NCBI GenBank assembly: GCA_020310875.1
Contig: CM035431.1
Span: 17,592,267-17,656,266, forward strand
Length of the DNA stretch: 64,000 nucleotides
Source: Ceratopteris richardii
Taxonomy: Eukaryota > Streptophyta > Polypodiopsida > Polypodiales > Pteridaceae
Direction: 5' to 3'
Part shown: piece after piece, positions 45,609 to 58,591 of the stretch
Layout: every line of letters starts with the position of its first letter
Numbering within the stretch: the stretch's first letter is position 1
Program-made: the position numbers and the translations under genes
The notes under the pieces: generated by a model
Seen by the model: the letters and a program-made list of their open reading frames with translations, nothing else
What the model was told of the DNA's origin: nothing
Database searches by the model: none

Positions 45609-45971
45609 TGTTATACTTTATGGGATATTTGGAATGAAGGTGTAATGCCTTGAGGATTTTAATGTGTTTTGTGTTTTGATTTAGCAGGTGAAGATCCATG
45701 AGGGTGTGAACGCGAATGGACTTGGAGATATTTAGAAGAATATTTTTAGAAGATGGTTATTTTTAGTTATTTTTGTAAAAAATAATGGATCGCTTTAGAA
45801 AGCGACGTTTTTGTAAAAATAGAAAATTACGAACTTGTAAATAAAGCAAAAACACGCTTTTCGGAGCGCAGCCCTCATGTATCTTCTATTCAGGACGTAA
45901 TAGGAATTTACTATAAATACGCATGCTCTGGTAGAGTGTCCATCAGAGCATGTGGGGGGAGATTGTACCCA
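45609..45971 (+). repeat. Element D 5' LTR
   Basis: It is 363 bp from TGTTATACTT to GATTGTACCCA and matches 51572-51934. A CTATAAATA TATA box lies at about 45911-45919, followed about 30 bp downstream by the probable transcript start. The primer site begins five bases later. Confidence 0.88.
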
Positions 45972-45976
45972 ATTTG

Positions 45977-45988
45977 TGGTATTAGAGC
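45977..45988 (+). other. Element D primer binding site
   Basis: TGGTATTAGAGC has one difference from the initiator tRNA-Met complement, the primer used by most plant chromoviruses. Confidence 0.85.
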
Positions 45989-46007
45989 CAAGACGTTCGC
46001 GGAGGTG

Positions 46008-46230
46008 GTTGCAGTGTTTGATTGCGATTTGCAGCATTCGGGTCTGTTTGCGATTCGGCATTCATCTCAACCGTCTAATCCAGTTGCGGCGTTTGATTGC
46101 GATTTGTGGCATCCAGTCCGTTCGCGAATCGGCGTCCATCTCAACCGTCTGGTCCAGTTGCGGTGTTTGATTGCGATTTGTGGCATCCAGTCCGTTCGCG
46201 AATCGGCATCCATCTCAACCGTCTGGTCCA
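46008..46230 (+). repeat. Three-copy 74-75 bp tandem repeat in D leader
   Basis: Units start at about 46008, 46083 and 46157, each containing TTTGATTGCGATTTG and CATCTCAACCGTCT. The last two are nearly identical and the first more diverged. They lie between primer site and gag. Confidence 0.93.
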
Positions 46231-46489
46231 AGTTTTTCGTTCGTTAAGTTTTTTTGAAGTTTTTTGGTTTTAGTTCCGCCGGTCAAGTTTTTCGAATTTC
46301 ACACTGTCACCCTCTGTACCCCTTTTCGGTTACCCCTTTTCGGCTTACTCCAAGGCATCGACTAAGGCGTCTACTAAGGCATAGAACTATGGCATAACTT
46401 TGGCATCTTTGGCTTCTCTGGCACTCATGGTTCTCTTGGTTCTCTTGGTTCCGTTGGCAGCGGTTGGCTACGCGCGAACCAATTCTAAC

Positions 46490-46640
46490 ATATGAGTGGC
46501 AATAAGGGCTTAGTTATTTCCCTAGTTAGCCTAGTTAACCCACATAGTTCCTTATTTAGTATGTAGGGGATTTGAACCCACAACCTCATACTACCAAGAG
46601 ATAAGTTTTATCCACTAGGCTATTTCCTCTTTTTGATACT
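46490..46640 (-). mobile_element. tRNA-derived SINE candidate in D leader
   Basis: On the minus strand box A TAGCCTAGTGG (46612-46622) and box B GGTTCAAATCC (46568-46578) lie 33 bp apart, matching the consensus of internal Pol III promoters. About 90 bp of non-tRNA body follows. Head length, box spacing and total length suit a short plant SINE. A clear tail and target duplication were not found. Confidence 0.6.
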
Positions 46641-46679
46641 CTATTCCTTTTAATAAATATTTAACATAACTTTTATCTC

Positions 46680-46702
46680 TCTCTCCTTTTATTTATTTGT
46701 TT

Positions 46703-46734
<32 letters not shown>

Positions 46735-46777
46735 TTATTTATTTATCACAATACTTCTATTTATTTATTAATAATAC

Positions 46778-46815
<38 letters not shown>

Positions 46816-46816
46816 G
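46680..46816. repeat. ATTT and ATT microsatellites
   Basis: A (TTTA)n-rich stretch (about 46692-46745) is followed by an (ATT)n run (about 46778-46815). Both lie in the D leader, just before gag. Confidence 0.9.
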
Positions 46817-46886
46817 TTATTTAAATGTTATTGTTAAACGTCTTTTCCTATGTTTAGACCTAGGTTTTGCATCTTTCCATACGGCC

Positions 46887-49800
46887 ATGGACACTACTCA
46901 AAATATCGATGATTTTAGTTCCTCACCCCTCCCTGGGGTATCAATTGAGCAACAAGTCGAACTTTTACGACATGAACTTCAACATGCCCAAAATGAAATA
47001 AAAGAACGTGATGTTGCACTCCAACAACTAGAAAGCGATGACAATAACCTAGTCCGGGTAGTGAAGGCCATTATTACCGCCCAAGAGCAAGGAACACAAT
47101 CCAAGATTGGCGCCAAAAATTTCCAATTTTCACGATTTGACGGACGAAAAGATGGCCAATTTGTTCTCTCATGGTTATCCCAGTTTGATGATTTCTACTC
47201 TGATGAATCTTATTCTGAACAGGAAAAAGTGAAATTTGTAACCAACTACTTAGTGGGAAAGGCTCAGTTATGGTGGAATGTTTTGCACCATAGCACAGAT
47301 CGCCCCACCACATGGCAAGCCTTTCAAGACAAGCTCAAGGAGTCCTTCCTTCCTCCTCAGTTTCACTTACATGCCTGTCGCTCTTGGACGACTTTTGGAT
47401 GGAAAGATGGAGATACTGTTTCTATCTATACTGAACGTTTTTGGCAACGTTTATTACTTATACGTTCACTTGAAATGATTCCTGAAGATACTTTACAGCG
47501 GAAATATGAAGATGGTTTGGAGATGGGAATCCAAGCTAAGCTCAAAACCTTACGTCCGACGACGCTCTATGAAGCTATTTCTTTTGCACATGATGCTGAG
47601 AAAGAATTTCAATCTATCACTAAGTCCATTCGCTTACAACAAACACGTCAACGACCACAACTAATCAAACCCACTTTTCCACTCAAGCGTTCCTTTTCTA
47701 CTTTTTCTTCTCCTCCTTTTCAACGTCCACCTACTTTTCAACGACCACCTATTTTTCAACGACCTCCTCAATCCACTTTTTCCCCAATCCCCAAGACAAA
47801 CCCCTTACACCCTACCAAACCTCCAACCTTTCAAACTATGACGATGGATGCCCAACAAAAGAGGTCCCGTATCATTTGTTGGAATTGTGGTAAGATTGGT
47901 CATACCAAAGCTAGATGTAGGTTCCCAACTAACCACATGCAACCTGGCGGAGCTAAAGTACATAACATGGAGGTGGTTCTTGAAGATATTCAATTTGAAG
48001 ATATTCAACCTGATTGGACTGAAGACGCATTGGAGCAGGATCTAAGTACCTTGGGTAACACAATTTCTATTCATTCTTTACTTTGCATGCAAGGTACTAT
48101 TAATGGTAAAGTTGTTAATATTTTACATGATGATGGTAGTTCACATGACTTTATTTCTCACATATTAGTCAAAGATCTCCAATTAACCCCACTTCCTTCT
48201 ATGTACAAAGTTAAGGCTGCATTCCAAGGAAACAGATATAATGTTACAAGTGAAGTGCATAATGTTCAAATTTGTATAGGCTCATACATGGATAAACGCA
48301 CATTCTTAATTGCTCCTTTGCAGTCCTATGATGTTATACTTGGTATGCCTTTTCGTCACCATTATAATCCATGCATTGATTATCATACACACACCATGCG
48401 TTTTAAGTTTAACCATCAAGATATCTGTTTGTCTGCAATACATGATTTCCAACCATTCCCATTAATTAGTCATACACAAGTAAAACGTGCATTCCGAAAA
48501 GGCTACAATTCATGTATTGTTTTTGTCAATAACATAGTCGATTATCTACATCCACTTCCTAATACCCATCAATCATTTATGGATTCTTATAAGGATTGTT
48601 TTATGGCTGATTTTCCTTCTAAACTACCACTTTCGAGAGGATCCCTTGATCATAGTATAGACTTAATTCCTGGTAGTTCTCCTCCCCATAAAGAACCTTA
48701 TAGGCATGGACCTTTGCATCAACAAGAAATAACCAATCAAGTTAAGGATTTACTTCACAAAGGACTTATCAGGCCTAGTTCTTCTCCCTTTGGAGCACCT
48801 GTTCTTTTAGTAGAGAAGAAGAACAAGACTTATAGGATGTGCATTGATTATAGAGCACTCAATAAGATCACAATAAAAAATAGATATCCTATTCCTAGGA
48901 TAGATTATTTATTAGATAAACTTCGTGGAGCACGTGTCTTTAGTAAAATTGATCTTAAATCTGGGTATCATCAAATAAGAATGTCACCAAATGATATTTT
49001 TAAGACTGCCTTTCGAACTCAGACCGGTCACTTTGAATTCATGGTAATGCCTTTTGGACTTACCAATGCATCTGCTACATTTGCACGCATGATGAATAAT
49101 ATTTTTCTTGAATACCAAGCTTTTGTTCTTGTGTTCTTCGATGACATACTTGTCTATAGTAAGAATGATGATGACCATGAAAAGCATTTAGCAATAGTTT
49201 TTAATTTGTTACGCACCAACCAACTTTATGCAAATCCTAAAAAGAGTTACTTTTTCCAAAGAGAATTAGAGTACTTAGGCCATATTGTTTCAAGTCAAGG
49301 AGTTCATGTAGATCCAAAGAAGATTAAAGTAATTAAAGAATGGCCTATAACACAATCGGTGAATGATGTTCGCTCTTTTCTTGGATTAGCTAGTTTTTAT
49401 AGAAAGTTTGTAAAAGGTTTTTCTTATTTAGCCCTCCCACTCACTTTATTATTAAAGAAAAAGTTAAAATTTGCATGAGGATTGCCACAACAACAATCTT
49501 TTGAAAAACTTAAACAATCACTTTCTCATGCACCTGTTTTGCAATTACCTGATTTTACACAACCTTTCCATGTAGTTACAGATGCTAGTGGCTCAGGTAT
49601 AGGTGCTGTATTGATGCAAAATGATCATCCCATTGCATTTGAAAGTAGGAAGCTTAAACCTTCTGAAAAGAACTACGGTACATATGATAAAGAACTTTTG
49701 GCAGTTGTACATGCTTTAAAAATTTGGAAACATTATCTCATGGGTACAGAAGTCATAATCAAAACCGACCAACAAGCTATTAAACATTTACTCAATCAAC

Positions 49801-51425
49801 CATTGATTTCAGATCGACATATCAAATGGGCTTCATACATACAAAATTTTCAGCCTATGATTCATTATCAACCTGGCAAAGCTAATGTTGTAGCTGATGC
49901 CCTAAGTCGTTTTCCATCCCCACAAACAAATATTGTTTTTATTAATAACATTTCTGTGGTTCATATTCATTCATTTCATAACATGATTCCTACATATGCA
50001 TCTGATTTATATTTCTCACAACCATGGAATGCTTTCAATAATTCTACTACATTTAGTGAAGACCATTACACATTTCATAATGGATTCTTGTATTTTGATC
50101 ATAAGCTATGTATTACACAAGATTTTAAAGAATTTATTATGAAAGACCTGCATGAACCACCATATATGGGTCATAGGGGCATACAAAGTACTGTTTCTAC
50201 ATGTAAAGAATTCTTATTTTGGCCAAATATGGAAAAGGATATTACACAATATGTTTCCCAATGCATTGTTTGTCAACGTGTCAAAAGATATCATGGTAAA
50301 GCATTTGGATTATTAATGCCACTTCCCATACCTAATGGGCCATGGGAACAAATTTCTATGGATTTTATTACTGGTCTTCCTACAACTTCATCACATCATG
50401 ATATGATTTGGACAATTGTTGATAGGTTTAGTAAACAAGCATATTTCATTCCTTGTACGAAAACTCTTTTTGCTCTTTCTGCACCTCAAGCTGCCAAATT
50501 ATTTATTAAATGTATTTTTCCACATCATGGTTTTCCAAAAGTAATTTTATCCGATCGTGATGTTCGTTTTTGTAATCACTTTTGGGTTGCATTATTTAAA
50601 AATTTAGGCTCTAAAATAGATTTTAGTTCTGCATTTCATCCTGAAAGTAATGGGCAAAGTGAAGCTACGAATAGTACTATTTTGGATCTATTACGTTGTT
50701 ATTCTTTAGATAATCCAACTAATTGGGATGAGAAACTTTCTTTACTCCAATTTGCATATAATAACACAACACATACCACTACTGGACGTGCACCAAATGA
50801 AATTGTATATGGTAAAAAGCTTCCTACTCCCATGTCTATCATTCAAACTGACATACCTATGGCTGATTCTTTTGCACAAGATCATATTTCTATACTTCAT
50901 GAGCTTCATGAGCATATTAAAAAGAGTCAGGAACGTTATACCCGTAATATTAATAAGAGACGAGCAGCTAAACAATTTAATGAAAATGATTATGTTTGGT
51001 TACGCATAATTAAACGATGTTTGAAAAATATTCTACAACATCCTAAGGTAAAACTTGCACCACGTTATTATGGACCTTTCCGTATTATTCAAAAAATTAA
51101 TGAGAATGCTTTTAGATTAGATATACCTTCTCATTGGAATATTCATAATTCTTTTCATATCAATTTATTGAAACCATTTAAAGGAATTTTACCACTCATT
51201 CCTATTTTGGATGATCCTCCATTGTTAGAAGAGGATGCTGAAGTTTTAATTCCAGAAAAAATACTTGATCATGATGTTACTACTACACGCACAGGTAATC
51301 AATACCATAGATATTTGATTAAATATAAAAATCATTCATTCGAAGAATCACAATGGATTCACAAAACATCACTAATTCAACATTATCATCATTTGATTTC
51401 TGCTTATCATTCACAATCACATTAA
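46887..51425 (+). pseudogene. Element D gag-pol with chromodomain
   Basis: The start is MDTTQNIDDF (46887). Gag is at about 46890-47870, with an FSRFDGRKDG and LVGKAQLWWN core, then a P/F/Q-rich stretch and a CCHC knuckle (CWNCGKIGHTKARC, about 47878-47919). The protease is at about 48090-48350 (DDGSSHDF, VILGMPF). Reverse transcriptase is at about 48800-49330 with FFDD at about 49135, and RNase H at about 49560-49920 (VVTDASGSGIGAVL). The integrase HHCC region is at about 50150-50275 and its core at about 50350-50665 (SDRDVRF, HPESNGQSEATN). A GPY/F block is near 51065. The chromodomain is at about 51240-51410 (PEKILDHDVT, YLIKYKNHSFEESQWI). The chromodomain would target integration to modified chromatin. 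It is nearly whole, with about one break. Confidence 0.94.
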
Positions 51426-51556
51426 ATTCCAGTTTTCCAATTCCATGCATGTTTTTTTTTTATTTACATGGCACATGCCTATGATTGTTCAGTGATGCGA
51501 CATGTGATTGGCCATCCATGTCTATTTTATTTTTTATCAACTGAGGTCAGTTGCTC

Positions 51557-51571
51557 GTCAACTGGGCGGCA
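51557..51571 (+). other. Element D polypurine tract region
   Basis: GTCAACTGGGCGGCA directly precedes the 3' LTR at 51572. The CTGGGCGGCA form before TGTTAT is typical of plant chromoviruses. Confidence 0.65.
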
Positions 51572-52012
51572 TGTTATACTTTATGGGATATTTGGAATGA
51601 AGGTGTAATGCCTTGAGGATTTTAATGTGTTTTGTGTTTTGATTTAGCAGGTGAAGATCCATGAGGGTGTGAACGCGCATGGACTTGGAGATATTTAGAA
51701 GAATATTTTTAGAAGATGGTTATTTTTAGTTATTTTTGTAAAAAATAATGGATCTCTTTAGAAAGCGACGTTTTTGTAAAAATAGAAAATTACGAACTTG
51801 TGAATAAAGCAAAAACACGCTTTTCGGAGCGCGGCCCTCATGTATCTTCTATTCAGGACGTAATAGGAATTTACTATGAATACGCATGCTCTGGTAGAGT
51901 GTCCATCAGAGCATGTGGGGGGAGATTGTACCCAATTTGGTGTCGTCTCTTATCTCTTTCTATCTTTGAGTATTTTTTTCTCTGCGTTTGTACGTCTGTT
52001 ATTCTATGCGTT
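51572..52012 (+). repeat. Element D 3' LTR, part 1
   Basis: It repeats the 5' LTR through 51934 and continues to 52012, where C-2 is inserted with target duplication GCGTT. The remaining 27 bases of the LTR are at 60269-60295, giving a 468 bp LTR in total. Confidence 0.87.
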
Positions 52013-52907
52013 TGTTGAGCCCTAGCAGGTTGAAACCAGCAAAGTCAAGACAAGAGGTATTGCAGAGAAGTATTTTGGATAATTCCCTTAAGGTCAAAGG
52101 GTGTTCAAAGTAATCGGGAAGGTCCAGGTGAATCCCCCCTTGTGCAAAATTAAAAGGAAGTGAGAAGTTGTGTGAAGCGGCAATCGTACGCACAGGTGAA
52201 AGTATGGGCCCCATTAAAATTTTGATTCTTTATCTAAAGTTACTACAATACAAAACAGTTAGTAGTTGGCTGTCGTGGGAAAGGAAAATCTTGGGACAAG
52301 GGAAGGCAAAGAGTCTAGTGCAGTTAGGCGCGTACGGGATTAACCCACTTCAAGAGAGAAGCAAAGGCTATTCAAAAGGGAGAGGCAAAGAGGAGTTCAA
52401 GCAAGCAAGAAGAGAAAGTGAAGAGTAGAGAGCTTCAAAGGAGAGGCAAGAAAGAGAATTGAAGAGTCACCAGTGTGCGACAGCACTGAGAAGCAGAAGT
52501 GAAGAGTGCAAGAAGTGAAAAGAGAAAGGTGTGCAGAGAAGGCGAAGTTAGATTCCAAGAGTCTCAAGGTCTGTGTGTGTGCCGCGAAGTTATCCATTCC
52601 TCAGCTTGGTGGGATCTTAGTGCAAGGTGTGCACAAGGGAAGCGTGAAGCAAGCGAAGGACTGGTGCAGAAGAGGCCGCTGCTAGAAGACTTGAGATAAT
52701 TGGTCTTCTGTAACTAAGCATTCTCTGTAGTTGTATTTATTTATTGACTTGGATGGTATTTAGTCTTTGTAATTGTTCGATATAATCAACCTTCCAGATT
52801 TCCATTGCGTACTCCTCTGCAGAGGTTTTCAAGGTTATTCCACTTTCATTATCTTCTTTTTCTCCTACAAACCCTCAAACTCCTTCTTGTCCAAGAAACC
52901 CCCAACA
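52013..52907 (+). repeat. Element C-2 5' LTR
   Basis: It is 895 bp, from TGTTGAGCCC to CCCCAACA, and an almost identical partner of 59369-60263. Its central part is purine-rich on the plus strand (GAAGAG/AAGCAA words, about 52380-52560). Confidence 0.97.
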
Positions 52908-52909
52908 AA

Positions 52910-52928
52910 TTTGGCACACCCGGTGGGA
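52910..52928 (+). other. C-2 primer binding site
   Basis: TTTGGCACACCCGGTGGGA begins two bases after the LTR end, the same site type as in C-1. Confidence 0.85.
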
Positions 52929-53070
52929 CATCCAAGGAGATTTGAGCTTAGGAGAAGGTCAATTGCAATTGGAGAACAATACTCGAGTGTCGACATTAAC
53001 GCTCCAGTGGACTACTAAGAGGTACATACTTATATCAAGTGTCTCATATTAAGTAGACTATGACCAGCTC

Positions 53071-54330
53071 ATGACCACAACCCGGTCACAAACCTTGAGG
53101 GTCAAGTGTAAGCAGACAAGAAGAAAGGCGGTCAGAGGATCATCGAGTCCACTTTCATCAACTTCATCTGTAGGAAGCATGGCAGGACAGGTAGACCTAG
53201 AAACCTTACTCTCCAGATTAAACATAAAATTTCCCTCTTTCAGAGGTTTAGCCCATGAGGATCCAGATGAACACATTCGAAGATTTCTTGCATTATGCAA
53301 GACTAGAGGTCTAATGGGTAGGGAAGATGCTTTCTTGATACTTTTCCCTGCCACATTGGAAGGTCTGGCAGACAAGTGGTTTAGCCAGTTTGCTGAAAAT
53401 CACTTTACCTCTTGGGATTTGATGAAAGAGGCCTTTAAAAATCAGTTTCAGCATGGCAACACGGCAGAGATCATTATAGAAGAATTAGAAAACTTGAAAT
53501 TGGGTCCAGGAGAAAAGTTCCCAGAATTTGTGACCAGGGCCAAAGCACTAATGGCTAAACTACCGGATCCACCACACGACTTCTTTGTCAAAAAGTGGTT
53601 AGCCAAACCCCTACCTGTGGTCACCCAATGCAAAATAAAAGAGTTAGTGCTACCTACGGCCCCTGTTGAGGAATTCATCAATACGGCCACACGCTTGGAG
53701 CAGATAAGGCACCAATATGGTGCAATTTCTTCCCAACCAACCTATGGTACAGAACTGGAGGACCCAGTGGTCCAGTTAAGAAGGGAGCTGGAGGGCTTGA
53801 AAAGGAATAAGCCCTTCACAGAAGAGGAGACTGTTGTAGCTCAGCTGAGAAGAGAGATTGAAGTACTCAAGCTCCAAAAGGAAGAAGAGGCCCAAGCAGA
53901 AGAATTAGCTCAGCTGAGACAAGAATTGCAGGAACTCAAAGGAGGCGGCATTAAGAATGGACTCTGGTGCTCCATGTGTAGCAAGCAAGGGCACATAGTA
54001 AGTGAATGTCCCCTGCTAAATGTGACGTCAATTATGCAGGAAAATTGGGCATGAGGCCCATGAATGCCAAGTAAGGGGAATGCCTACAACGACCTACTGG
54101 ACACAAGGAGGACTTTTGCCACCAGCAAATGTGATGGCAGCCGCAGCGAATCCAGGTAACAACTATAATCCTAGACCGCGAAATAACTTTGCAAATGGGC
54201 CTAGAAGGCCAATAATTTGCTTCAGATGTGGAGAATGCGGGCACTACCAATCTAGGTGCACTCTCCCAGAAAATGCACCTCCTTGTAGGAACTGTCCAGA
54301 AGCCAGGGACCATTATACAAACTGTTGTCC
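53071..54330 (+). pseudogene. C-2 gag
   Basis: The start MTTTRSQTLR is typical of plant Gypsy gag. Capsid core words (PDEHIRRFLALCKTRGLMGRE, ADKWFSQFAENHFTSWDL, EKFPEFVTRAKALMAKLP) lie at about 53260-53560. A strong coiled-coil stretch of E/Q/L heptads is at about 53750-53940. Zinc knuckles follow at about 53968-54010 (CSMCSKQGHIVSEC), 54220-54265 (CFRCGECGHYQSRC) and 54285-54330 (CRNCPEARDHYTNCC). Gag forms the particle and packages the RNA. It is a fossil, slightly broken. Confidence 0.92.
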
Positions 54331-54339
54331 TAAGAATCA

Positions 54340-57300
54340 AGCTTCTACTTCGGGACCCCATCTCCAAATGATTTCTGTATACAAGGAGGAAACATTATCT
54401 CAGGTCGATGAGCCCTCACCGTCTACCAGGGTGGTACAATTAGAAGAACTTGAATCCTTTACAGTGCAGACAAGAAGCAAGGGGAAAGCTCAAGTGGACG
54501 TAAGTCAAGAATCAAGGATTGGGGGATTCAACAAAGACAAAATTGTAGTTGAAGACAAAGCAACCACAGGTCCAGACCCAAAACAAAAGGAAAACCTCAT
54601 AGGCACCATCGATGTCATTGGGCATGCATTCATCAGAGCTCAGGAAGAGTTGAATAAGGCAAATGGAGCCCATTCAATTAAAGAGTCAGAAGCTTCTAAA
54701 CTACTCAAGTCTGTGAAGAAAGAGGTTAGTATTTTTGATCTAATAAAGATGGATGGAAAATTCAGATCAGAGTTATTGCAGATAATTGATGAGGCTTCTA
54801 CTACAAGTTTAGTGGCCAGGACTGCTGCTGTTCTACATAAAGGAATAATTGTAGGGGAAGCACCCCTTACGGATTATAAAAGTCCTCGACTGACAGTATC
54901 TATAAAAGGTCTTCAATTTCAGGGAGTTATTGTGGATGGTGGTTCGGGCATCAACTTGATGCCTGAACATACAATGAAAAAAATTGGACTCCTCCCTTCC
55001 AGACCGGCAAATTTCACCGTTACCCTGGCGGACCAGAGCAAAGTAAGGCCGGTGGGAGTGATTCCGAAAGTCCCACTTGAGATACAAGGCAATGTGTTCA
55101 TATTGGATTTTGTTGTTTTAAGATTGCCCCAGATTGAAGGAGGATTTCCCCTCTTAATTGGGAGACCATGGTTGAGACACGCAAGTGTCATCCATGATTG
55201 GGGCAAGGACACTATGTGGGTACAAAAGAAAGGGCAAGAGCTCACACAGCTTTACTTGGAAGAAGGCCCGGATGACCAAGGAAACACTAGCATGATGCAA
55301 AAGGTTGGCATTTGCATGGAACCAGAACCAGAAGATCAACCCCAGATAGATTTTGAGGAAGAAGAGGATATTCTAAAGTGGCTACATGCAGGCAACTCTT
55401 CTCCTTGTTTTGGAATTTTTATAAATAATTCATACACAATTGAAGATTCTGATGAAGGAGACACAAAAGTCCAAGCTGATGGATTGGGAGAGCCTATCAC
55501 AAACCACAGAAGGGGCAGAAAGACACCCCTCAATGACACCTCAGAGGAGGATATCAAATCTATAAATAAGGCAGAGGCCAAGGCCAAAGGCAAGGTAACG
55601 GACTCTAGTGAAGAATACTCTTTTCCTATTCAAGAAATACCTGCAGGATGGATGCAGGAAAAAGAAGAACACATTGAAATTCAAGAGACACCGGCTTATG
55701 AAGCAATGCACAGAAGACTAGTAGAAGAAGACAAGGAAGAAACAGAGCACAAAGGAAGTATGGTAGAGAGAGATCCTGTCAAAGAAATACTTTTAGATAT
55801 TCAAGATAATAATCTACCGGTTTTGGTGGCCACCTGGTTGTGGCACCACCCAGGGCTCCTGGAAAAGGTCAGAACATTCTTGAACAACTACGCAGATGTT
55901 TTTGCATGGCATTATAAGGATCTAGAAGGAGTACCACCAAGTTATGGAGAACACAGAATTCCTTTGATAGAGGGAGCAAAGCCAGTAAGAGGAAAAAGTT
56001 ATAGGTTGAATCCCAAATATGCTGAAGCTGTCTATTCCAAAATTAAGAAAATGGAAGATGCAGGCATTATCATTCCTGTGGAGCATTCGGAGTGGCTATC
56101 CCCCATGGTGATAGTGCCAAAGAAAAACACTAACAAGATCAGAATTTGTGTGGATTTTAGAGCATTAAATAAGGTCACAATTCCAGATGGATTTCCAATG
56201 CCATTTGCTGAGCAGGTCGTAGAAGAAGTAGCTGGTCATTCCATTTATAGTTTCATGGATGGATTCAGTGGATACAATCAGATATCCATTCACCCTGGGG
56301 ATCGAGAGAAGACAACATTCATTACTCCTTGGGGAACTTATGTGTATCTAAAGATGCCCTTGGGGTTAAGAAATGCTCCAACTACCTTCAATCGAACCGT
56401 TAATCTCATTTTTGGACCATTGCTACTAGAGTCATTAAGAACCTTCATGGATGACTTCTCAACTTTTTCAGGTACTCTTAAAGAAACCCCATTGGACTGT
56501 TTAGAGAAGCATCTGCTTCAGTTAAAACAAGTTTTTGAGAGGTGTAGAGAAACAAAGCTGAAACTGAATCCAAACAAATGCCATTTTTTGGTGACCGAAG
56601 GTACCTTGTTAGGGCATGTAGTATCTTCTAAAGGTATGGCACCTGATCCAGATAAAATCATTGCTATATTGAAATTACCCAGGCCTAAATCTGCAAAGGA
56701 GATTCAAGGTTTTCTAGGACATACAGGATACCACCGCAGATTTATTAAAATGTATGCAGATATAGCCAGACCTTTGACCAGGCTCACAGGCAAAGAGGTT
56801 CCTTTTAAATGGGATCAAGAAGAGGAAAAGGCATATTAGACACTCCGAGCAAGGTTGGTGTCTGCTCCCATTTTGATCACACCTGAGTGGTCAAAAGTGT
56901 TTCATTTACATGTGGATGCCAGTGCATATGCAGTAGGGGCAGTTCTAACACAACCTAGTGAAGAATTTAAGATGGATAGGCCAATTCAATATGCCAGCCG
57001 GATTTTAAGTAAGGCTGAAAGGAATTACAGCACCACAGAAAGAGAAGCCCTAGCCATGGTTTTTGCGGTCCAAAAATTCCGGCATTACTTATTGGGAGTA
57101 AAATTTATTATTATAATTGATCACCAACCCCTGAAGTACTTACTCAATAAACCACAAGCCACTGGTAGAATATGGAGGTGGTTATTGCTATTCCAGGAGT
57201 TTGATTTCTCGGTAATTCATAAACCAGGTAGAGAGAATGTTATGGCAGACCACATGTCCAGAATAAGTATGATAGATCAACCTAGTGGAATGAATGATGA

Positions 57301-58591
57301 CTTTCCTGATGCTCATCTGTTTGCTGTACAAGCTCAAGGATGGTATGATGATATTAAGCAGTTTATTAAAACTGGGTTGTATCCTGAAAAGTCTAGTGCT
57401 GTTCAAAGGGAAAGACTGCTAATTAAGAGTAGACCATATACCTTAATTGATGAGAAATTATATAGACAAGGCAAGGATGACAAGATGAGGAAATGCTTGG
57501 AGGAAGATGAAGTGAGGGAAGTACTGCACTCTGCACATGAAGGAACTGGTGGTGGGCACCTTCCAGGGCATATCATGAGCCAAAGGATATTGGATGCTGG
57601 TCTATGGTGGCCTACACTATTTAAAGATGCAGATGATTGGAGAAGAACATGTGATGTGTGCCAGAGGTGTGGCCCTAAGCCCACCAAGCAAAGGCATAAT
57701 CCTTTAATGATTTCCACTTCTTGGCAACCTTTTGAGAAGTGGGGATTAGACTTTGTCGGGCCTATATACCCTGTGGCGGTTCCTAAAAGAGAAAAGTACT
57801 TACTAATAGCCACCGACTATGCGACAAAGTGGGCTGAAGCTATTGCATCCATTGACTGCACTGCACAAATAGTGGCTGACTTCTTGTATAGTAACATCAT
57901 TTGCAGGTTTGGGTGTCCGCTTGAAATCTGTACTGATCAGGGTACTCATTTTGTCAACAAAATTCTACAGGAAATTTCCGACAAATATTACATTTTAAAT
58001 AGGACTTCGTGTGCATACTACCCACGAGCTAATGGACAAGCAGAATCAACCAACAAGGTATTAATTTCAATGCTATGAAAAGAATGCATGTTACAACCTA
58101 CTTCTTGGGGACAGGCTTATCTGGGCACATTATGGGCATACCGATTAGCCTATAAAGAGACCGGGTATTCTCCATTTCAACTAGTTTATGGCCTTGTTCC
58201 CAGTGAACCATTTGAGTTCATCAAGGGCTCTATCCGAACAAGGGAAGTTGAAAAAAATGGGATAGAAGTTCCAGCCCGACTCACTGCTTTGCATCAACTG
58301 GAAGAATCCAGGATCTTAGCCTCCAAACAGTTAGAGAAGATTCAATTACAAAGAAAGGAGACTCATGACAGAAATTTATGGCACAACAACTTGAAGCATG
58401 GTGATTTAGCTTTGCTACACAGACCACAGATTTCTTCTCAATCCAAAGGAAAATGGACCCCTCACTGGGAAGGCCCTTTTTGCATTAAGAAGATGCTGCA
58501 GTGGGGTGCTGTGCAATTAGAAACACTCGATGGCGACACCCTACCCTTGGTGAACGTTTCCAGACTCAAGGGTTATCACCAAAAATCATAA
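54340..58591 (+). pseudogene. C-2 protease, reverse transcriptase, RNase H, integrase
   Basis: After a spacer with SEASKLLKSVKKEVSIFDL (54690), the retropepsin is at about 54920-55180 (VDGGSGINLM, LLIGRPWLRH). A long acidic linker runs to about 55780. Reverse transcriptase is at about 55880-56640 (VFAWHYKDLEG, WLSPMVIVPKKN, RICVDFRALNK, FMDDFSTFS). RNase H is at about 56895-57260 (HVDASAYAVGAVL, YSTTEREALAMV). The integrase HHCC region is at about 57540-57680 and its core at about 57740-58060 (GLDFVGPI, TDQGTHFVNK, YYPRANGQAESTN), with the C-terminal part to 58591. This is the usual Gypsy order. It has a few breaks. Confidence 0.93.
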
